Assembly (NCBI RefSeq): GCF_013409255.1
Contig: NZ_JACCAS010000001.1
Coordinates: 434,001 to 498,000 of the forward strand
Length of the DNA: 64,000 nt
Direction: 5' to 3'
From: Paraburkholderia bryophila
GTDB taxonomy: Bacteria > Pseudomonadota > Gammaproteobacteria > Burkholderiales > Burkholderiaceae
The first letter of the stretch is position 1. Every line of letters starts with the position of its first letter. Both the position numbers and the translations under genes were made by a program. The notes under the pieces are model-generated. The model saw only the letters and a list, made by a program, of their open reading frames with translations, made no database searches and was not told the DNA's origin. Below, one piece after another: positions 51,282 to 60,532 of this stretch.

Positions 51282-52526
51282 TCAGCGCCCCACCGTTTTG
51301 AACACGCGATTCTTGTCGAGCGTGACCGGGTCGAGCGGCTTACCGGCATCGGCTTCGGGCGGCGCCGCGCTCGCGTCTTCCAGCGCGCGTCCGGTGTAAC
51401 GTCCGCGTGGCCGGATCACCTTGCCCACCCGCAGCTGCTCGATGCAATGCGCGAGCAAACCCACGCTGCGCGCCGTGGCGAACAGTGCGAACGACGCATC
51501 GCGAGGGAGCGCAAGTTGCGCCGCCAGGCTGGCAAGCGCGACGTCGATATTCGGTTTGAGCCCGGTCAGCGCTACCACCCGCGCGATGAACGACATAATC
51601 TCTGCGGGCGGATCCAGCACGTCGAGCAGGGCGGCCGCGCGCGTATCGCCGTCCGGATACAGATGATGTCCGAAGCCCGGAATGGGAATGGCCGAGCGTA
51701 AGTGATGGGCCACCACGTTTTCCGCACCGAGTCGCTCGACGTCGTCGAACACGGCTCGCACTCGACCTGATGCGTCGCCGTGGAGCGGGCCGGAGAAGGT
51801 GGCGAGCCCCGTGAGCAGGCAGCCCGGCAACGAGGCGCCGGTGGAGGCGGTAATCCGCGCGGCGAACGCCGAACTCGTCATCTCATGGTCGGCGACCAGC
51901 ACCATCGCGCGGCGGATCAACTCGGCGCCGGCGCGGTCTTGGCTCCAGCCGAGCGCGAGCTGTTCATGGGTGTGTTGCCCGGGCGTGTCGCCGCGCGCGC
52001 CGAACGCTCGCGCGATCAGCGCCACGAGCCGGCCGGCCTCGACATGCAAGGCGCTGTCGGTGCGGCCTAGCGTGGAGTGCCCGCAAGCCGCGAGCGCCGC
52101 CAGCGAGGTGAACGCACATTGCCTGCCTCGCTCCTCGCCTTGTAGCGGCAAGTCGCCGGTATCGAAGGCAATCGGTGCGCGCGCATTCCAGAGAATGGCC
52201 GCGACCTCTTCGAGCGTGGCAGTTTCCGACAGCCGGATGCTGTCGCGTCCCCGGTAATACGGGCGATCTTTCGAGAAGGTGGTAATGCCGCTGTAAATGC
52301 AGGGCTCCGCACCGAATATCGTGCCGGCGGCGAGCGCCTCGCGTTTGCGTCCCACCTGCTTCTTGCGGCACAGCGCGGCGACGTCCTCGGCACGATAGAG
52401 GCTCTTGCGCGGATCGAGCGGATCCGGCATCACCGCGATATTGCCGCGGCTGACGTAGGCGTAGACGGTCTGCGCCTGCACGCCGAGTTGTCGAGCCGCT
52501 TCGGTTAGCGTGATCCAGTTTCGCAT
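51282..52526 (-). CDS. Citrate synthase-family enzyme with N-terminal helix-turn-helix
   Basis: Residues 1-60 form a MerR/excisionase-like helix-turn-helix (WITLTEAARQLGVQAQTVYAYV, split at residue 20). The rest is a citrate synthase fold. The catalytic residues are intact: H249 in GPLHGDASG, H287 in GFGHHLY, and D328 in KPNID. At 414 residues it fits a citrate synthase plus a small DNA-binding domain. It may be a real condensing enzyme that also binds DNA, or a regulator that senses acyl-CoA or oxaloacetate through an active-site-like pocket. I chose the ATG at 52526 because the helix-turn-helix begins there. A VOC gene lies 108 bp upstream on the same strand. Confidence 0.85.
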   Translation of the reverse strand: MRNWITLTEAARQLGVQAQTVYAYVSRGNIAVMPDPLDPRKSLYRAEDVAALCRKKQVGRKREALAAGTIFGAEPCIYSGITTFSKDRPYYRGRDSIRLSETATLEEVAAILWNARAPIAFDTGDLPLQGEERGRQCAFTSLAALAACGHSTLGRTDSALHVEAGRLVALIARAFGARGDTPGQHTHEQLALGWSQDRAGAELIRRAMVLVADHEMTSSAFAARITASTGASLPGCLLTGLATFSGPLHGDASGRVRAVFDDVERLGAENVVAHHLRSAIPIPGFGHHLYPDGDTRAAALLDVLDPPAEIMSFIARVVALTGLKPNIDVALASLAAQLALPRDASFALFATARSVGLLAHCIEQLRVGKVIRPRGRYTGRALEDASAAPPEADAGKPLDPVTLDKNRVFKTVGR

Positions 52527-52634
52527 GGGATATCGGGCGCGGTGATACGAGAGAAAAGGGCCGCACGGAACGGTCGACACGGCTCGCGGATTGCCTGCAC
52601 CCACGGCCGATGCTGGGTCGATTCTGGCCTTGTT

Positions 52635-53027
52635 TCAGGTAAAAGTCATCTCGGCGGGACGGCGCTCCAGAATCTCGATGAGGATGTCGCCCGGCGATCG
52701 CACGAAGCAGGCTCGGACTCCAGCGCGGACCTGTTTGACCGGTTCGACGATTTCCGCATCGCAGCGCACCAGGTGGTCGAACGCGGCGTCGAGGTCGTCC
52801 ACGAGCACGCCGAAATGGTCGATACCCTGGGCTTTCTCGCCCTGAAGCGGCCGGCCGCCTGGCGCGCCAGGCAGCGGCGTGATGAACAGATTGATGCTGC
52901 CTAACCGCACATCCACTCGCCCAGGCCGACGCATGATCTCGGCGTTCAGGCAGCGTGCGAACCATGCGGCGGTGGCTTCGGCGTCCGCCGAGCACAGTTG
53001 CAGATGATCCCACTTGAATTCGATCAT
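52635..53027 (-). CDS. VOC-superfamily (glyoxalase-like) protein
   Basis: The 130-residue protein has two beta-alpha-beta-beta-beta units of the vicinal oxygen chelate fold. Likely metal ligands are H8 (WDHLQL), H75 or nearby (GIDHFGVLV) and a glutamate in DILIEILE near the C-terminus. VOC enzymes include glyoxalase I, epimerases and dioxygenases. The gene is 26 bp downstream of the MFS gene on the same strand, so the two are probably co-transcribed. Confidence 0.8.
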   Translation of the reverse strand: MIEFKWDHLQLCSADAEATAAWFARCLNAEIMRRPGRVDVRLGSINLFITPLPGAPGGRPLQGEKAQGIDHFGVLVDDLDAAFDHLVRCDAEIVEPVKQVRAGVRACFVRSPGDILIEILERRPAEMTFT

Positions 53028-53053
53028 TCAGTTTCTCCGGATAGTCGAACGCA

Positions 53054-54370
53054 TTACAGTTCGATGCGCGAAAGCTTCCCTAGCAGCACGGAGTACGAGA
53101 GCGTCCCGACCAGGCAGATGCCGCCCATCAGGTTGAGTGCCCAGTAGAAGTGGCCGGTATGCTGGGTGATGTAGCCGATCATCAGCGGCGTGGTGACCGC
53201 CGCGATATTGGCCGCGAGGCTGGTGATGCTGCTGGTCAGGCCCACGTATTGCCGTGGCGCGATTTCGGAGACGGCGGCCCACGACATCGAGCCGACGCCT
53301 TGCGCGAAGAACGCGATCGTCAGAATGGCGATCACCCCTTCATTCGATTCGACGAAATTCACCAGCATGATCGACGCGCCGAGCAGGGTGCCGATGATGA
53401 GCGGCGCTTTGCGTGCGGTGGACAGCGAGACGCCGCGCCGGATAAAAAAGTCCGACAGCAATCCGGCGATCAGAATGCCGAGTGTCGCGCCGATAAAAGG
53501 CAGCGCCTGGAAAATCCCTACCTTGATCATCGACATGTGCCGCGCTTCGATCAGATAGGTCATGAACCACGTGGTGAAGAACACCAGCAAGGTGTTGTTG
53601 CAGAACTTGCCGATGCAGATAGCGATCACCTGCCGGTAGCTGAGCAGCTTGAGCGCCAGGCGCCAGTTGAACTTTTCGCGCGGCTTGCGCGTGGCGGTAG
53701 CGCCTTCGTTGATGTAGTTCAGTTCGGCGGCATTCACGCTTGCATGATGCTGCGGATCGCGATAAATCCGATACCAGACAAAACTGAACAGAATGCCGAA
53801 GCCGCCCGTCACGAAAAATACCGCGCGCCAACCGTACGAAGCGGAGATCCACAGCAACAGGCCGGTGAACAACGGCGTCCCAATGTATTGCCCCATCACG
53901 TAGACGCTGGTCGCGAAGCCGCGCTCGCGGGCAGGAAACCATAACGTGACGGCGCGCGCGTTCGAAGGAAAGGCCGGCGCTTCAAGCGCGCCGATGGCGA
54001 GCCGCGAGCCGAGCAGCATGTGGTAACCGGTCGCGAGACCCTGCGTCAGCGTGGCGAACGACCAGCCGACCAGCGACAGTGCGTAGGCGAGGCGCGAACC
54101 GAGCACGTCGGTCAGCACGCCGCCCGGCACCAACGCAATGGAATAGGCGAGGCCGAATCCTGCAAACAGCTCGCCCATTTCCATCCGGTTGAGCGCCAGC
54201 CCTTTAGAAAGACCCGGTGCGACGATGCCCAGCGCCGAGCGATCCACGTAATTGAGGACGGTCGCCACGAGCAGCATCGAGAGCACGACGTAGCGGACTC
54301 TCGAGCGTTTCGTGGTGTCCGCGTAAGCCGGATTGCCAGCCGGCAAGCTGTGTTCCTCTGCGACTTTCAT
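53054..54370 (-). CDS. MFS transporter, ACS family
   Basis: The 438-residue, 12-helix protein has NYVDRSALGIVAPGLSKGL in helix 1 and ALEAPAFPSNARAVTLWFPARERG in helix 4, typical of ACS carriers for hexuronates, glucarate and other carboxylates. I chose the ATG at 54370, preceded by GGAG; the upstream TTG reading is less likely. With the VOC, SDR and 2-hydroxyacid dehydrogenase genes it suggests the uptake of a hydroxy acid. Confidence 0.86.
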   Translation of the reverse strand: MKVAEEHSLPAGNPAYADTTKRSRVRYVVLSMLLVATVLNYVDRSALGIVAPGLSKGLALNRMEMGELFAGFGLAYSIALVPGGVLTDVLGSRLAYALSLVGWSFATLTQGLATGYHMLLGSRLAIGALEAPAFPSNARAVTLWFPARERGFATSVYVMGQYIGTPLFTGLLLWISASYGWRAVFFVTGGFGILFSFVWYRIYRDPQHHASVNAAELNYINEGATATRKPREKFNWRLALKLLSYRQVIAICIGKFCNNTLLVFFTTWFMTYLIEARHMSMIKVGIFQALPFIGATLGILIAGLLSDFFIRRGVSLSTARKAPLIIGTLLGASIMLVNFVESNEGVIAILTIAFFAQGVGSMSWAAVSEIAPRQYVGLTSSITSLAANIAAVTTPLMIGYITQHTGHFYWALNLMGGICLVGTLSYSVLLGKLSRIEL

Positions 54371-54424
54371 CGGTGTCTCCAAACAGGGGCCAGCTGGTTT
54401 TTTTATATCTGGCTGAATGACGAT

Positions 54425-55183
54425 TTATCCGCGGCCCACGAACGGCATTGCGCTCGCCATGATGGTCATGTTCAGCACATTCGCTTCGAGCGGGAGGCTG
54501 GCCATGTGCACGACCGCGTTGGCCACGTGCGTCACGTCCATTCTCGCTTCGGGCGCCATGCGTCCATCCGCTTGCAGGACGCCCTTGTTCATCCGTTCCG
54601 TGAGCGAGGTCGCTGCGTTGCCGATATCGATCTGACCGCAAGCGATATTGAACGCGCGTCCGTCCAGCGAAATCGATTTGGTGATACCCGTCACCGCATG
54701 TTTGGTCGCCGTATAAGCGATGGTATGCGGCCTCGGCGCGTGCGCGGAGATCGAGCCGTTGTTGATGATGCGCCCGCCTTGCGGCGACTGCGCTTTCATC
54801 AAACGGTACGCGGCCCGTGCGCACAGAAACACGCCGGTCAGATTGGTGGCCACCACGTCGTTCCAGAAATCGGTGTCGTAGTCTTCGAGCGGAACGGCGC
54901 CGGCGTTTCGGCCCGCGTTATTGAAGAGCACGTCGAGCCGCCCGAATGCCGCGGCGATGTGCAAAAAAGCCTGGTCGACCGAGGCGGCGTTGCTGACGTC
55001 GGCCTGAAATACCTGCGCCTCGCCACCGGCCACGCCGATGACTTCTTTCGTTTCCAGCAGCGGCTCGGCTCGGCGCCCGATCAGCGCGACGGTGAACCCG
55101 GCTTCGGCGAGCGCCACGGCGGTGGCGCGGCCAATGCCGGAACCGGCGCCCGTCACCGCGGCGAATTGTTTCGATGCAGGCAT
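54425..55183 (-). CDS. Short-chain dehydrogenase/reductase
   Basis: The 252-residue classical SDR has the NAD(P) loop TGAGSGIG (11-18), NNAG (88-91), catalytic serine S144 or S146, and Y157-x3-K161. AGGAGG lies upstream of the ATG at 55183. It should oxidise or reduce a hydroxy/keto metabolite. It is divergent from the 2-hydroxyacid dehydrogenase gene across a 290-bp region with paired operator-like repeats. Confidence 0.87.
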   Translation of the reverse strand: MPASKQFAAVTGAGSGIGRATAVALAEAGFTVALIGRRAEPLLETKEVIGVAGGEAQVFQADVSNAASVDQAFLHIAAAFGRLDVLFNNAGRNAGAVPLEDYDTDFWNDVVATNLTGVFLCARAAYRLMKAQSPQGGRIINNGSISAHAPRPHTIAYTATKHAVTGITKSISLDGRAFNIACGQIDIGNAATSLTERMNKGVLQADGRMAPEARMDVTHVANAVVHMASLPLEANVLNMTIMASAMPFVGRG

Positions 55184-55253
55184 TTCATTTCCTCCTGGGC
55201 ATTCCATTGAACATGGGAAACAGAGTTGCATTCGCCCTCGTCGTTGAGCAAGC

Positions 55254-55270
55254 TTGATTGATTGAATCAA
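55254..55270. promoter_or_regulatory. 17-bp operator-like repeat, copy 1
   Basis: TTGATTGATTGAATCAA has 6-bp inverted arms TTGATT/AATCAA around a 5-base centre. It lies 71 bp upstream of the SDR start. The second copy at 55396 differs at one base. Confidence 0.6.
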
Positions 55271-55395
55271 CATCCAAGGGCTTGGCGGGCGGGAATGCCC
55301 CAGGGTTTTCCTGAGGCGATCGATTGCAGGGAGAGGGGCAGGACATCGGGCGGCGCGACGTGCGCCGTACCGGCACGAAAGAGGGGGCGCAGGAG

Positions 55396-55412
55396 TTGAT
55401 TGATCGAATCAA
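55396..55412. promoter_or_regulatory. 17-bp operator-like repeat, copy 2
   Basis: TTGATTGATCGAATCAA matches copy 1 at 16 of 17 positions and lies 142 bp from it (start to start) and 62 bp before the 2-hydroxyacid dehydrogenase start. Two dyads in one divergent promoter region fit a dimeric repressor, perhaps with looping. No regulator gene is adjacent. Confidence 0.6.
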
Positions 55413-55473
55413 TATTGACGTCCGAGTCGGCGGTTTCGTAGGCTCTCGACGTCACTCCCTCGAAGGAAAAATC

Positions 55474-56436
55474 ATGTCGCAAACTCACCGCACCCGTCTG
55501 TTGATTGCGCGAAAAGTCCCCGCCGCCGTGGCGAATCGCGCCGAGGCCGACTTCCACGCGTTCGTGACCGAGTCCGATATGGACTCGGCGTCGGTCGTCG
55601 ACTTCTGCAACCGGCACGACGTGCCGGCCATCCTGATCGGCAAGAAGTCCGGCTTGCAGGCCGAGCACATTGCCGCGCTGCCGTCGACAGTCAGGATCAT
55701 TGCCAACGCCAGCGCGGGCTTCGATCACATGGACGTCGCCGCCGCCCGTGAACGGGGCATCGCCGTCACGAACGCGCCTGACGCGTTGACCGAATGCACC
55801 GCCGACTTCACCCTGCTGCTGGTGCTGGCGGCGTGCCGCCGCGCGTCGGAATACGAACGGATCATGCGCAACGGCTGGGGTAAGTCGTTCGGTATGACCG
55901 ACATGCTGGGCACGCGCGTGAACGGCAAGACGCTCGGTATCGTCGGATTTGGGCGCATTGGCCGTGCGGTCGCGAAGCGTGCGCAAGGTTTCGGCATGCG
56001 CGTGATCTACACCGACGTGCGGCGCGCGGATGCGGCGCTGGAGAATGGCGCGACGTTTTACGCCAGCCTCGACGACATGCTGCCGCAATGCCAGGTGCTC
56101 ACGCTGCATGTGCCGGGTGGCGGTGTCCCGCTAATGGCGAAAAAAGAGTTCGGCTTACTGCGCAAGGGGGCGGTATTCATCAACGCGGCGCGTGGCGGTC
56201 TGGTCGACGAAGATGCGCTGTATGACGCGCTGACATCGGGACATCTGTTCGGCGCGGGTCTCGATGTCTACCAGCACGAACCCAACGTCGACCCGCGCTT
56301 CGCGGGACTCGATAACGTGTTCCTGACACCCCACATGGCGAGTGCCACGATCGAGACGCGCGACCAGATGGGTTTCACCGCATTGGACAACGTCGCCGCC
56401 GTGCTGGATGGGCGCGCTGCGTTGAACCCGGTCTGA
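55474..56436 (+). CDS. D-isomer-specific 2-hydroxyacid dehydrogenase (glyoxylate/hydroxypyruvate reductase-like)
   Basis: The 320-residue protein has the Rossmann motif GFGRIG (around residue 150) and the catalytic triad Arg (NAARGGLVDEDAL), Glu (YQHEPNVDP) and His (LTPHMASAT). It interconverts D-2-hydroxyacids and 2-oxoacids with NAD(P)H. I chose the ATG at 55474 with GAAGGA upstream. The neighbouring carrier and SDR suggest a hydroxy-acid pathway, and the oxalate genes 0.9 kb away make glyoxylate a natural candidate substrate. Confidence 0.86.
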   Translation: MSQTHRTRLLIARKVPAAVANRAEADFHAFVTESDMDSASVVDFCNRHDVPAILIGKKSGLQAEHIAALPSTVRIIANASAGFDHMDVAAARERGIAVTNAPDALTECTADFTLLLVLAACRRASEYERIMRNGWGKSFGMTDMLGTRVNGKTLGIVGFGRIGRAVAKRAQGFGMRVIYTDVRRADAALENGATFYASLDDMLPQCQVLTLHVPGGGVPLMAKKEFGLLRKGAVFINAARGGLVDEDALYDALTSGHLFGAGLDVYQHEPNVDPRFAGLDNVFLTPHMASATIETRDQMGFTALDNVAAVLDGRAALNPV

Positions 56437-56539
56437 TGCGCGCTTGCCCGGCATCTGGGCGATCGATGGGTGAGTGGCCGGGGATGTCCCGGCCACTCGC
56501 CACGCGCAATAAAAATGCTTTGAACGTGTTGCGCCGCGT

Positions 56540-56929
56540 CTAGATACCGGCCAGCGCGGGCAACTCCATCTCAAACGAAAGCCGCTCGCTCCGGCTGATC
56601 GCCGCTTGCCGGGGCAGCGCGCGGTTCATCTGCGGCGCGCTCGCACCCTGAATCTGCAAGCACGCCGGATAACGCAGGCGCTTTTTCTCAAGAATCGCCT
56701 CGCTCAAAAACACCGCGCTATAGGCCTTCAGCAAGTGCGCATGGTGCGCTTCGATGTAGGCCTCGATCTGCTCCCGCTCGCCGTCTATCCCGGCCAGCGA
56801 CGCGAGCGTGCGCACGTCCCAACGAAAACGCAGGCCGAGTTCGTCGAACGCGGCGTTGTACGCGCATAACTGCGCCTGGATTTCCGCGTCGAGCGCGGGA
56901 TCGGATGCTTCGACTGGCGAGGCGTTCAT
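56540..56929 (-). CDS. Hypothetical protein (129 aa)
   Basis: The protein starts at the ATG at 56929, preceded by GAGGAGATTGACC, a strong ribosome site. It is mostly helical in appearance, with acidic stretches (AGIDGEREQIEAYIEAHHAHLLKA, split at residue 60), and has no signal or membrane segment. I do not recognise a family. It stands alone between the dehydrogenase gene and the oxalate promoter region. Confidence 0.6.
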   Translation of the reverse strand: MNASPVEASDPALDAEIQAQLCAYNAAFDELGLRFRWDVRTLASLAGIDGEREQIEAYIEAHHAHLLKAYSAVFLSEAILEKKRLRYPACLQIQGASAPQMNRALPRQAAISRSERLSFEMELPALAGI

Positions 56930-57368
56930 GGTCAATCTCCTCATGGCAAGTGGCATGAACGGAGAGTAGAAGGGCGAATCGATAAACAACAGTCAAAGTT
57001 TTTTCTAAAAACCATAGCTCTTCGTTTATGCGTTGGTTTACCCGAACCCCCTCCGCAATGCGATCTCACTCGTCCCGGCAGCGAACACCATTACCCATCA
57101 ACCGATGGAGCGGGGCGGCGACCGGTCTATTAGGCATACCTAATACAAACCATAAAATGTTTTAATTTTTACTTATCCATCTTCACGCGCAGCATCCACT
57201 CAGACACGCTACGACCCCAACCGCCTGCTACCGGCTGGTTGCACGTACAACGAGTTCCCTCTGGCCGACCATTGGCGCTTCATTGCACTCAGACCGGCAG
57301 CGAAGCGATTCGATCACGTAAGTCCCACGCGCCGTTCGAGCGCGACGGAACATGCAGGAGACGCAGAC
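56930..57368. other. 439-bp intergenic region upstream of the oxalate operon
   Basis: No gene is supported. AT-rich patches lie at about 56985-57035 and 57140-57185, consistent with promoters for the divergent genes. A perfect palindrome lies at 57129-57144. Confidence 0.6.
57129..57144. promoter_or_regulatory. 16-bp palindrome in the oxalate operon promoter region
   Basis: ATTAGG-CATA-CCTAAT has perfect 6-bp arms and a 4-base centre, followed directly by an AT-rich stretch. Its symmetry and position suit an operator for a dimeric regulator. No regulator gene lies next to the oxalate genes. Confidence 0.55.
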
Positions 57369-58700
57369 ATGGAACATTCCAACGTCCCGGAGAGCGGCCG
57401 CACCGCCTTCTGGCATCACCGCTGGGCGCAACTCGCGATCGGCGTCGTGTGCATGGGGCTCGTGGCGAACCTGCAATATGCATGGACGCTGTTCGTCGTG
57501 CCGATGGACAACGCCCACCATTGGGGCCAGGCGGCGATCCAGACCGCGTTCACGATCTTTATCGTCACCGAAACCTGGCTCGTGCCTGTCGAAGGCTGGC
57601 TCGTCGATAAGTTCGGCCCGCGTCCCGTGGTGATCGGCGGCTCGCTGTGCGCGGCGCTCGGCTGGATCATCGACGCGCATGCAAGCAGCCTCGCCGCGCT
57701 GTACGTCGCGGCCGTCATTGCCGGTGTCGGCGCGGGCTGCGTGTACGGCACCTGCGTCGGCACGGCGCTCAAATGGTTTCCGGACAAGCGCGGCCTCGCC
57801 GCCGGTTTGACCGCGGCGGGCTTCGGCGCCGGCGCGGCCGTCACGGTGATTCCGATCGCCAACATGATCCAGCGCTCGGGCTACGAGCATACGTTCATGT
57901 TCTTCGGTATTTTTCAGGGCGTTTGCATTCTGCTGCTGGCCACGATGCTGGTGCGTCCCAAGCCACCTGTCGGCGCGATCGCGGCTAAACGTGTGGTCGC
58001 CAGCAAGATCGACTACACGCCCGGCGAGATGATCCGCTCGCCGCTGTTCTGGGTGCTCTATCTGATGTTCGTGTTCGTGGCCGCTGGCGGCATTATCGCG
58101 ACCGCGCAGTTGGGGCCGATTGCGAAGGAATACGGCTTCGCGAAATTGCCGGTCAGCCTGATGGGCATCACGCTGCCGCTGCTCACGATGACGCTGTCGA
58201 TCGACAATCTGTGTAACGGCTTCACCCGTCCGTTGTGCGGTTTTCTATCGGACCGCATCGGCCGCGAAAACACGATGTTCATGATCTTTCTCGGCGAAGG
58301 CGTCGCGTTGCTCGGGCTGATGCAGTTCGGCCACAACCCGTACGCCTTCATGTTCTTCGCCGCTGCCGTGTTCCTGTGCTGGGGCGAGATCTTTTCGATC
58401 TTCCCGGCCACCTGCGCGGATACGTTCGGCAGCAAATACGCCGCGGCGAACGCCGGGACGCTTTATACCGCGAAGGGCACCGCGTCGATGCTGGTGCCGC
58501 TCGCCTCGCTGCTCTCGGCGAACGGCGGATGGAGCACGGTGTTTATCTCGGCAGCGGTGATCTCGATCGCCGCCGCCGTCTCCGCGAAGTTTGTCCTCGC
58601 GCCGATGAGAAAGCGTTGGATCGACAACTCGGGCGCGCCGGCCGGCGCGGCAATCGCCGAAGCCCGACTGCAACCTTTGTCCAGCGGCTCGCGTGAATGA
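57369..58700 (+). CDS. Oxalate/formate antiporter family MFS transporter
   Basis: The 443-residue, 12-helix protein resembles OxlT, with a typical opening (QLAIGVVCMGLVANLQYAWT), WLVDKFGPRPVVIGG in the first loop and a long GVGAGCVYGTCVGTALKWFPD segment. OxlT swaps oxalate for formate and drives a proton gradient through decarboxylation. GGAGACGCAGAC lies before the ATG. It is the first gene of an operon with oxalyl-CoA decarboxylase and formyl-CoA transferase, which makes oxalate the likely substrate. Confidence 0.87.
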   Translation: MEHSNVPESGRTAFWHHRWAQLAIGVVCMGLVANLQYAWTLFVVPMDNAHHWGQAAIQTAFTIFIVTETWLVPVEGWLVDKFGPRPVVIGGSLCAALGWIIDAHASSLAALYVAAVIAGVGAGCVYGTCVGTALKWFPDKRGLAAGLTAAGFGAGAAVTVIPIANMIQRSGYEHTFMFFGIFQGVCILLLATMLVRPKPPVGAIAAKRVVASKIDYTPGEMIRSPLFWVLYLMFVFVAAGGIIATAQLGPIAKEYGFAKLPVSLMGITLPLLTMTLSIDNLCNGFTRPLCGFLSDRIGRENTMFMIFLGEGVALLGLMQFGHNPYAFMFFAAAVFLCWGEIFSIFPATCADTFGSKYAAANAGTLYTAKGTASMLVPLASLLSANGGWSTVFISAAVISIAAAVSAKFVLAPMRKRWIDNSGAPAGAAIAEARLQPLSSGSRE

Positions 58701-58764
58701 TCGATAACACGACCGCGCCGCTTGAACCACACCTCATAACGACCCGCCACCCAGGAGAGAAGTC

Positions 58765-60507
58765 ATGGCAGAAGCCGACCAGCCCGCAGCAGACGTTACG
58801 TCGAAACAGCAGGCCACTGAGACGACCGATGGATTCCATCTCGTCATCGATGCGCTGAAACTGAACGACATCGACACACTCTTTGGCCTGGTCGGTATTC
58901 CTATCACCGACCTGGCGCGGCTCGCGCAAGCGGAAGGAATGCGTTTCATCGGCTTTCGTCATGAGCAACACGCCGGCAACGCGGCGGCCATTTCCGGCTT
59001 TATTACCAAGAAGCCGGGCATTTGCCTGACGGTATCGGCGCCGGGTTTCCTGAACGGCCTGACGGCCCTCGCCAACGCGACCACCAATTGTTTCCCGATG
59101 ATTTTGATCAGCGGGTCCAGCGAACGCGAGATCGTCGACTTGCAGCAGGGCGATTACGAGGAAATGGATCAGTTGAATGCGGCGAAACCGTACGCGAAAG
59201 CAGCGTATCGCGTGTTGCATGCGGAGGACATCGGCATTGGCGTGGCGCGGGCGATTCGTGCCGCGGTGTCGGGCCGGCCCGGTGGCGTGTATCTGGATCT
59301 ACCGGCCAAACTGCTCGCGCAAACACTCGACGTCGTCAAGGCGCAGCAGTCGCTGGTGAAAGTGGTCGACGCCGCACCACGTCAGTTGCCGGCGCCGGAA
59401 TCGGTCGAGCGCGCGCTCAACGTATTGAAGAACGCCAAACGTCCGCTGATTTTGCTCGGCAAGGGCGCGGCCTACGCGCAGGCCGATGCGGAAATTCGCG
59501 CGTTCGTCGAGCAAAGCGGCATTCCGTATCTGCCGATGTCGATGGCCAAAGGTCTGCTGCCCGATACGCACGAGCAATCGGCGTCCGCGGCGCGCTCGTT
59601 CGTGCTGGAGAACGCCGACGTCGTCGTGCTGATCGGCGCGCGTTTGAACTGGCTGCTGTCGCACGGTAAAGGCAAGACGTGGGGCGGGGCGCCGAAGCAG
59701 TTTGTTCAGGTGGATATTTCGCCGACCGAAATCGACAGCAACGTCGCGATTGCCGCGCCGGTGATCGGCGATATCGGCTCGTGCGTGGCGGCGCTGCGCG
59801 CCGGTGTCGATTCGAGCTTCATGAAGTCGAACACCGAATGGACCGCCGCGATCGCCGAACGCAAGAATAAAAATCTCGCGAAGATGGCCGCGACGCTCGA
59901 CCAGAATCCGTCGCCGATGAATTTTCACAGTGCACTGCGGGCGATTCGCGATGTGCTGAAGACGCGCCCGGACATCAATGTCGTCAACGAAGGTGCGAAT
60001 ACGCTCGACTACGCGCGCAGCATCATCGACATGGCCGAGCCGCGCAAACGCTTCGACTCGGGCACGTGGGGAATCATGGGCATCGGCATGGGCTTCGCGA
60101 TCGGTGCGGCGGTGACGACCGGCAAACCGGTCGTTGCGATAGAAGGCGACAGCGCGTTCGGTTTCAGCGGCATGGAACTCGAAACCATCTGCCGTTACGA
60201 CCTGCCGGTTTGCACCATAGTATTCAACAACAACGGCGTGTATCGCGGCACCGATGTGAACCCGACCGGCGGCAAGGACGTCGCGCCGACCGTGTTCGTG
60301 AAGGGCGCGCGTTACGACAGGATGATCGAAGCCTTTGGCGGCGTCGGCCACCACGCGACGACGCCGGAAGAACTGACGAAGGCGCTGGTCGAGGCCATCG
60401 CATCGGGCAAGCCGACGTTGATCAACGCCGTGATCGACGAAGCGGCCGGCACCGAAAGCGGCCGCCTGACCAATCTGAATCCGCAAAGCGCGGCAATGAA
60501 AAAGTAA
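58765..60507 (+). CDS. oxc: Oxalyl-CoA decarboxylase
   Basis: The 580-residue ThDP enzyme has the activating glutamate E67 ([12 protein letters not shown]), a central ADP-binding-type domain, and the ThDP/Mg motif beginning G461-D-S ([11 protein letters not shown] to NNNG). It decarboxylates oxalyl-CoA to formyl-CoA. AGGAGAGAAGTC lies before the ATG. The formyl-CoA transferase gene lies 25 bp downstream, the standard oxalate catabolic pair. Confidence 0.93.
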   Translation: MAEADQPAADVTSKQQATETTDGFHLVIDALKLNDIDTLFGLVGIPITDLARLAQAEGMRFIGFRHEQHAGNAAAISGFITKKPGICLTVSAPGFLNGLTALANATTNCFPMILISGSSEREIVDLQQGDYEEMDQLNAAKPYAKAAYRVLHAEDIGIGVARAIRAAVSGRPGGVYLDLPAKLLAQTLDVVKAQQSLVKVVDAAPRQLPAPESVERALNVLKNAKRPLILLGKGAAYAQADAEIRAFVEQSGIPYLPMSMAKGLLPDTHEQSASAARSFVLENADVVVLIGARLNWLLSHGKGKTWGGAPKQFVQVDISPTEIDSNVAIAAPVIGDIGSCVAALRAGVDSSFMKSNTEWTAAIAERKNKNLAKMAATLDQNPSPMNFHSALRAIRDVLKTRPDINVVNEGANTLDYARSIIDMAEPRKRFDSGTWGIMGIGMGFAIGAAVTTGKPVVAIEGDSAFGFSGMELETICRYDLPVCTIVFNNNGVYRGTDVNPTGGKDVAPTVFVKGARYDRMIEAFGGVGHHATTPEELTKALVEAIASGKPTLINAVIDEAAGTESGRLTNLNPQSAAMKK

Positions 60508-60532
60508 TCCGGGCAACCCAGGAGCTATCACC

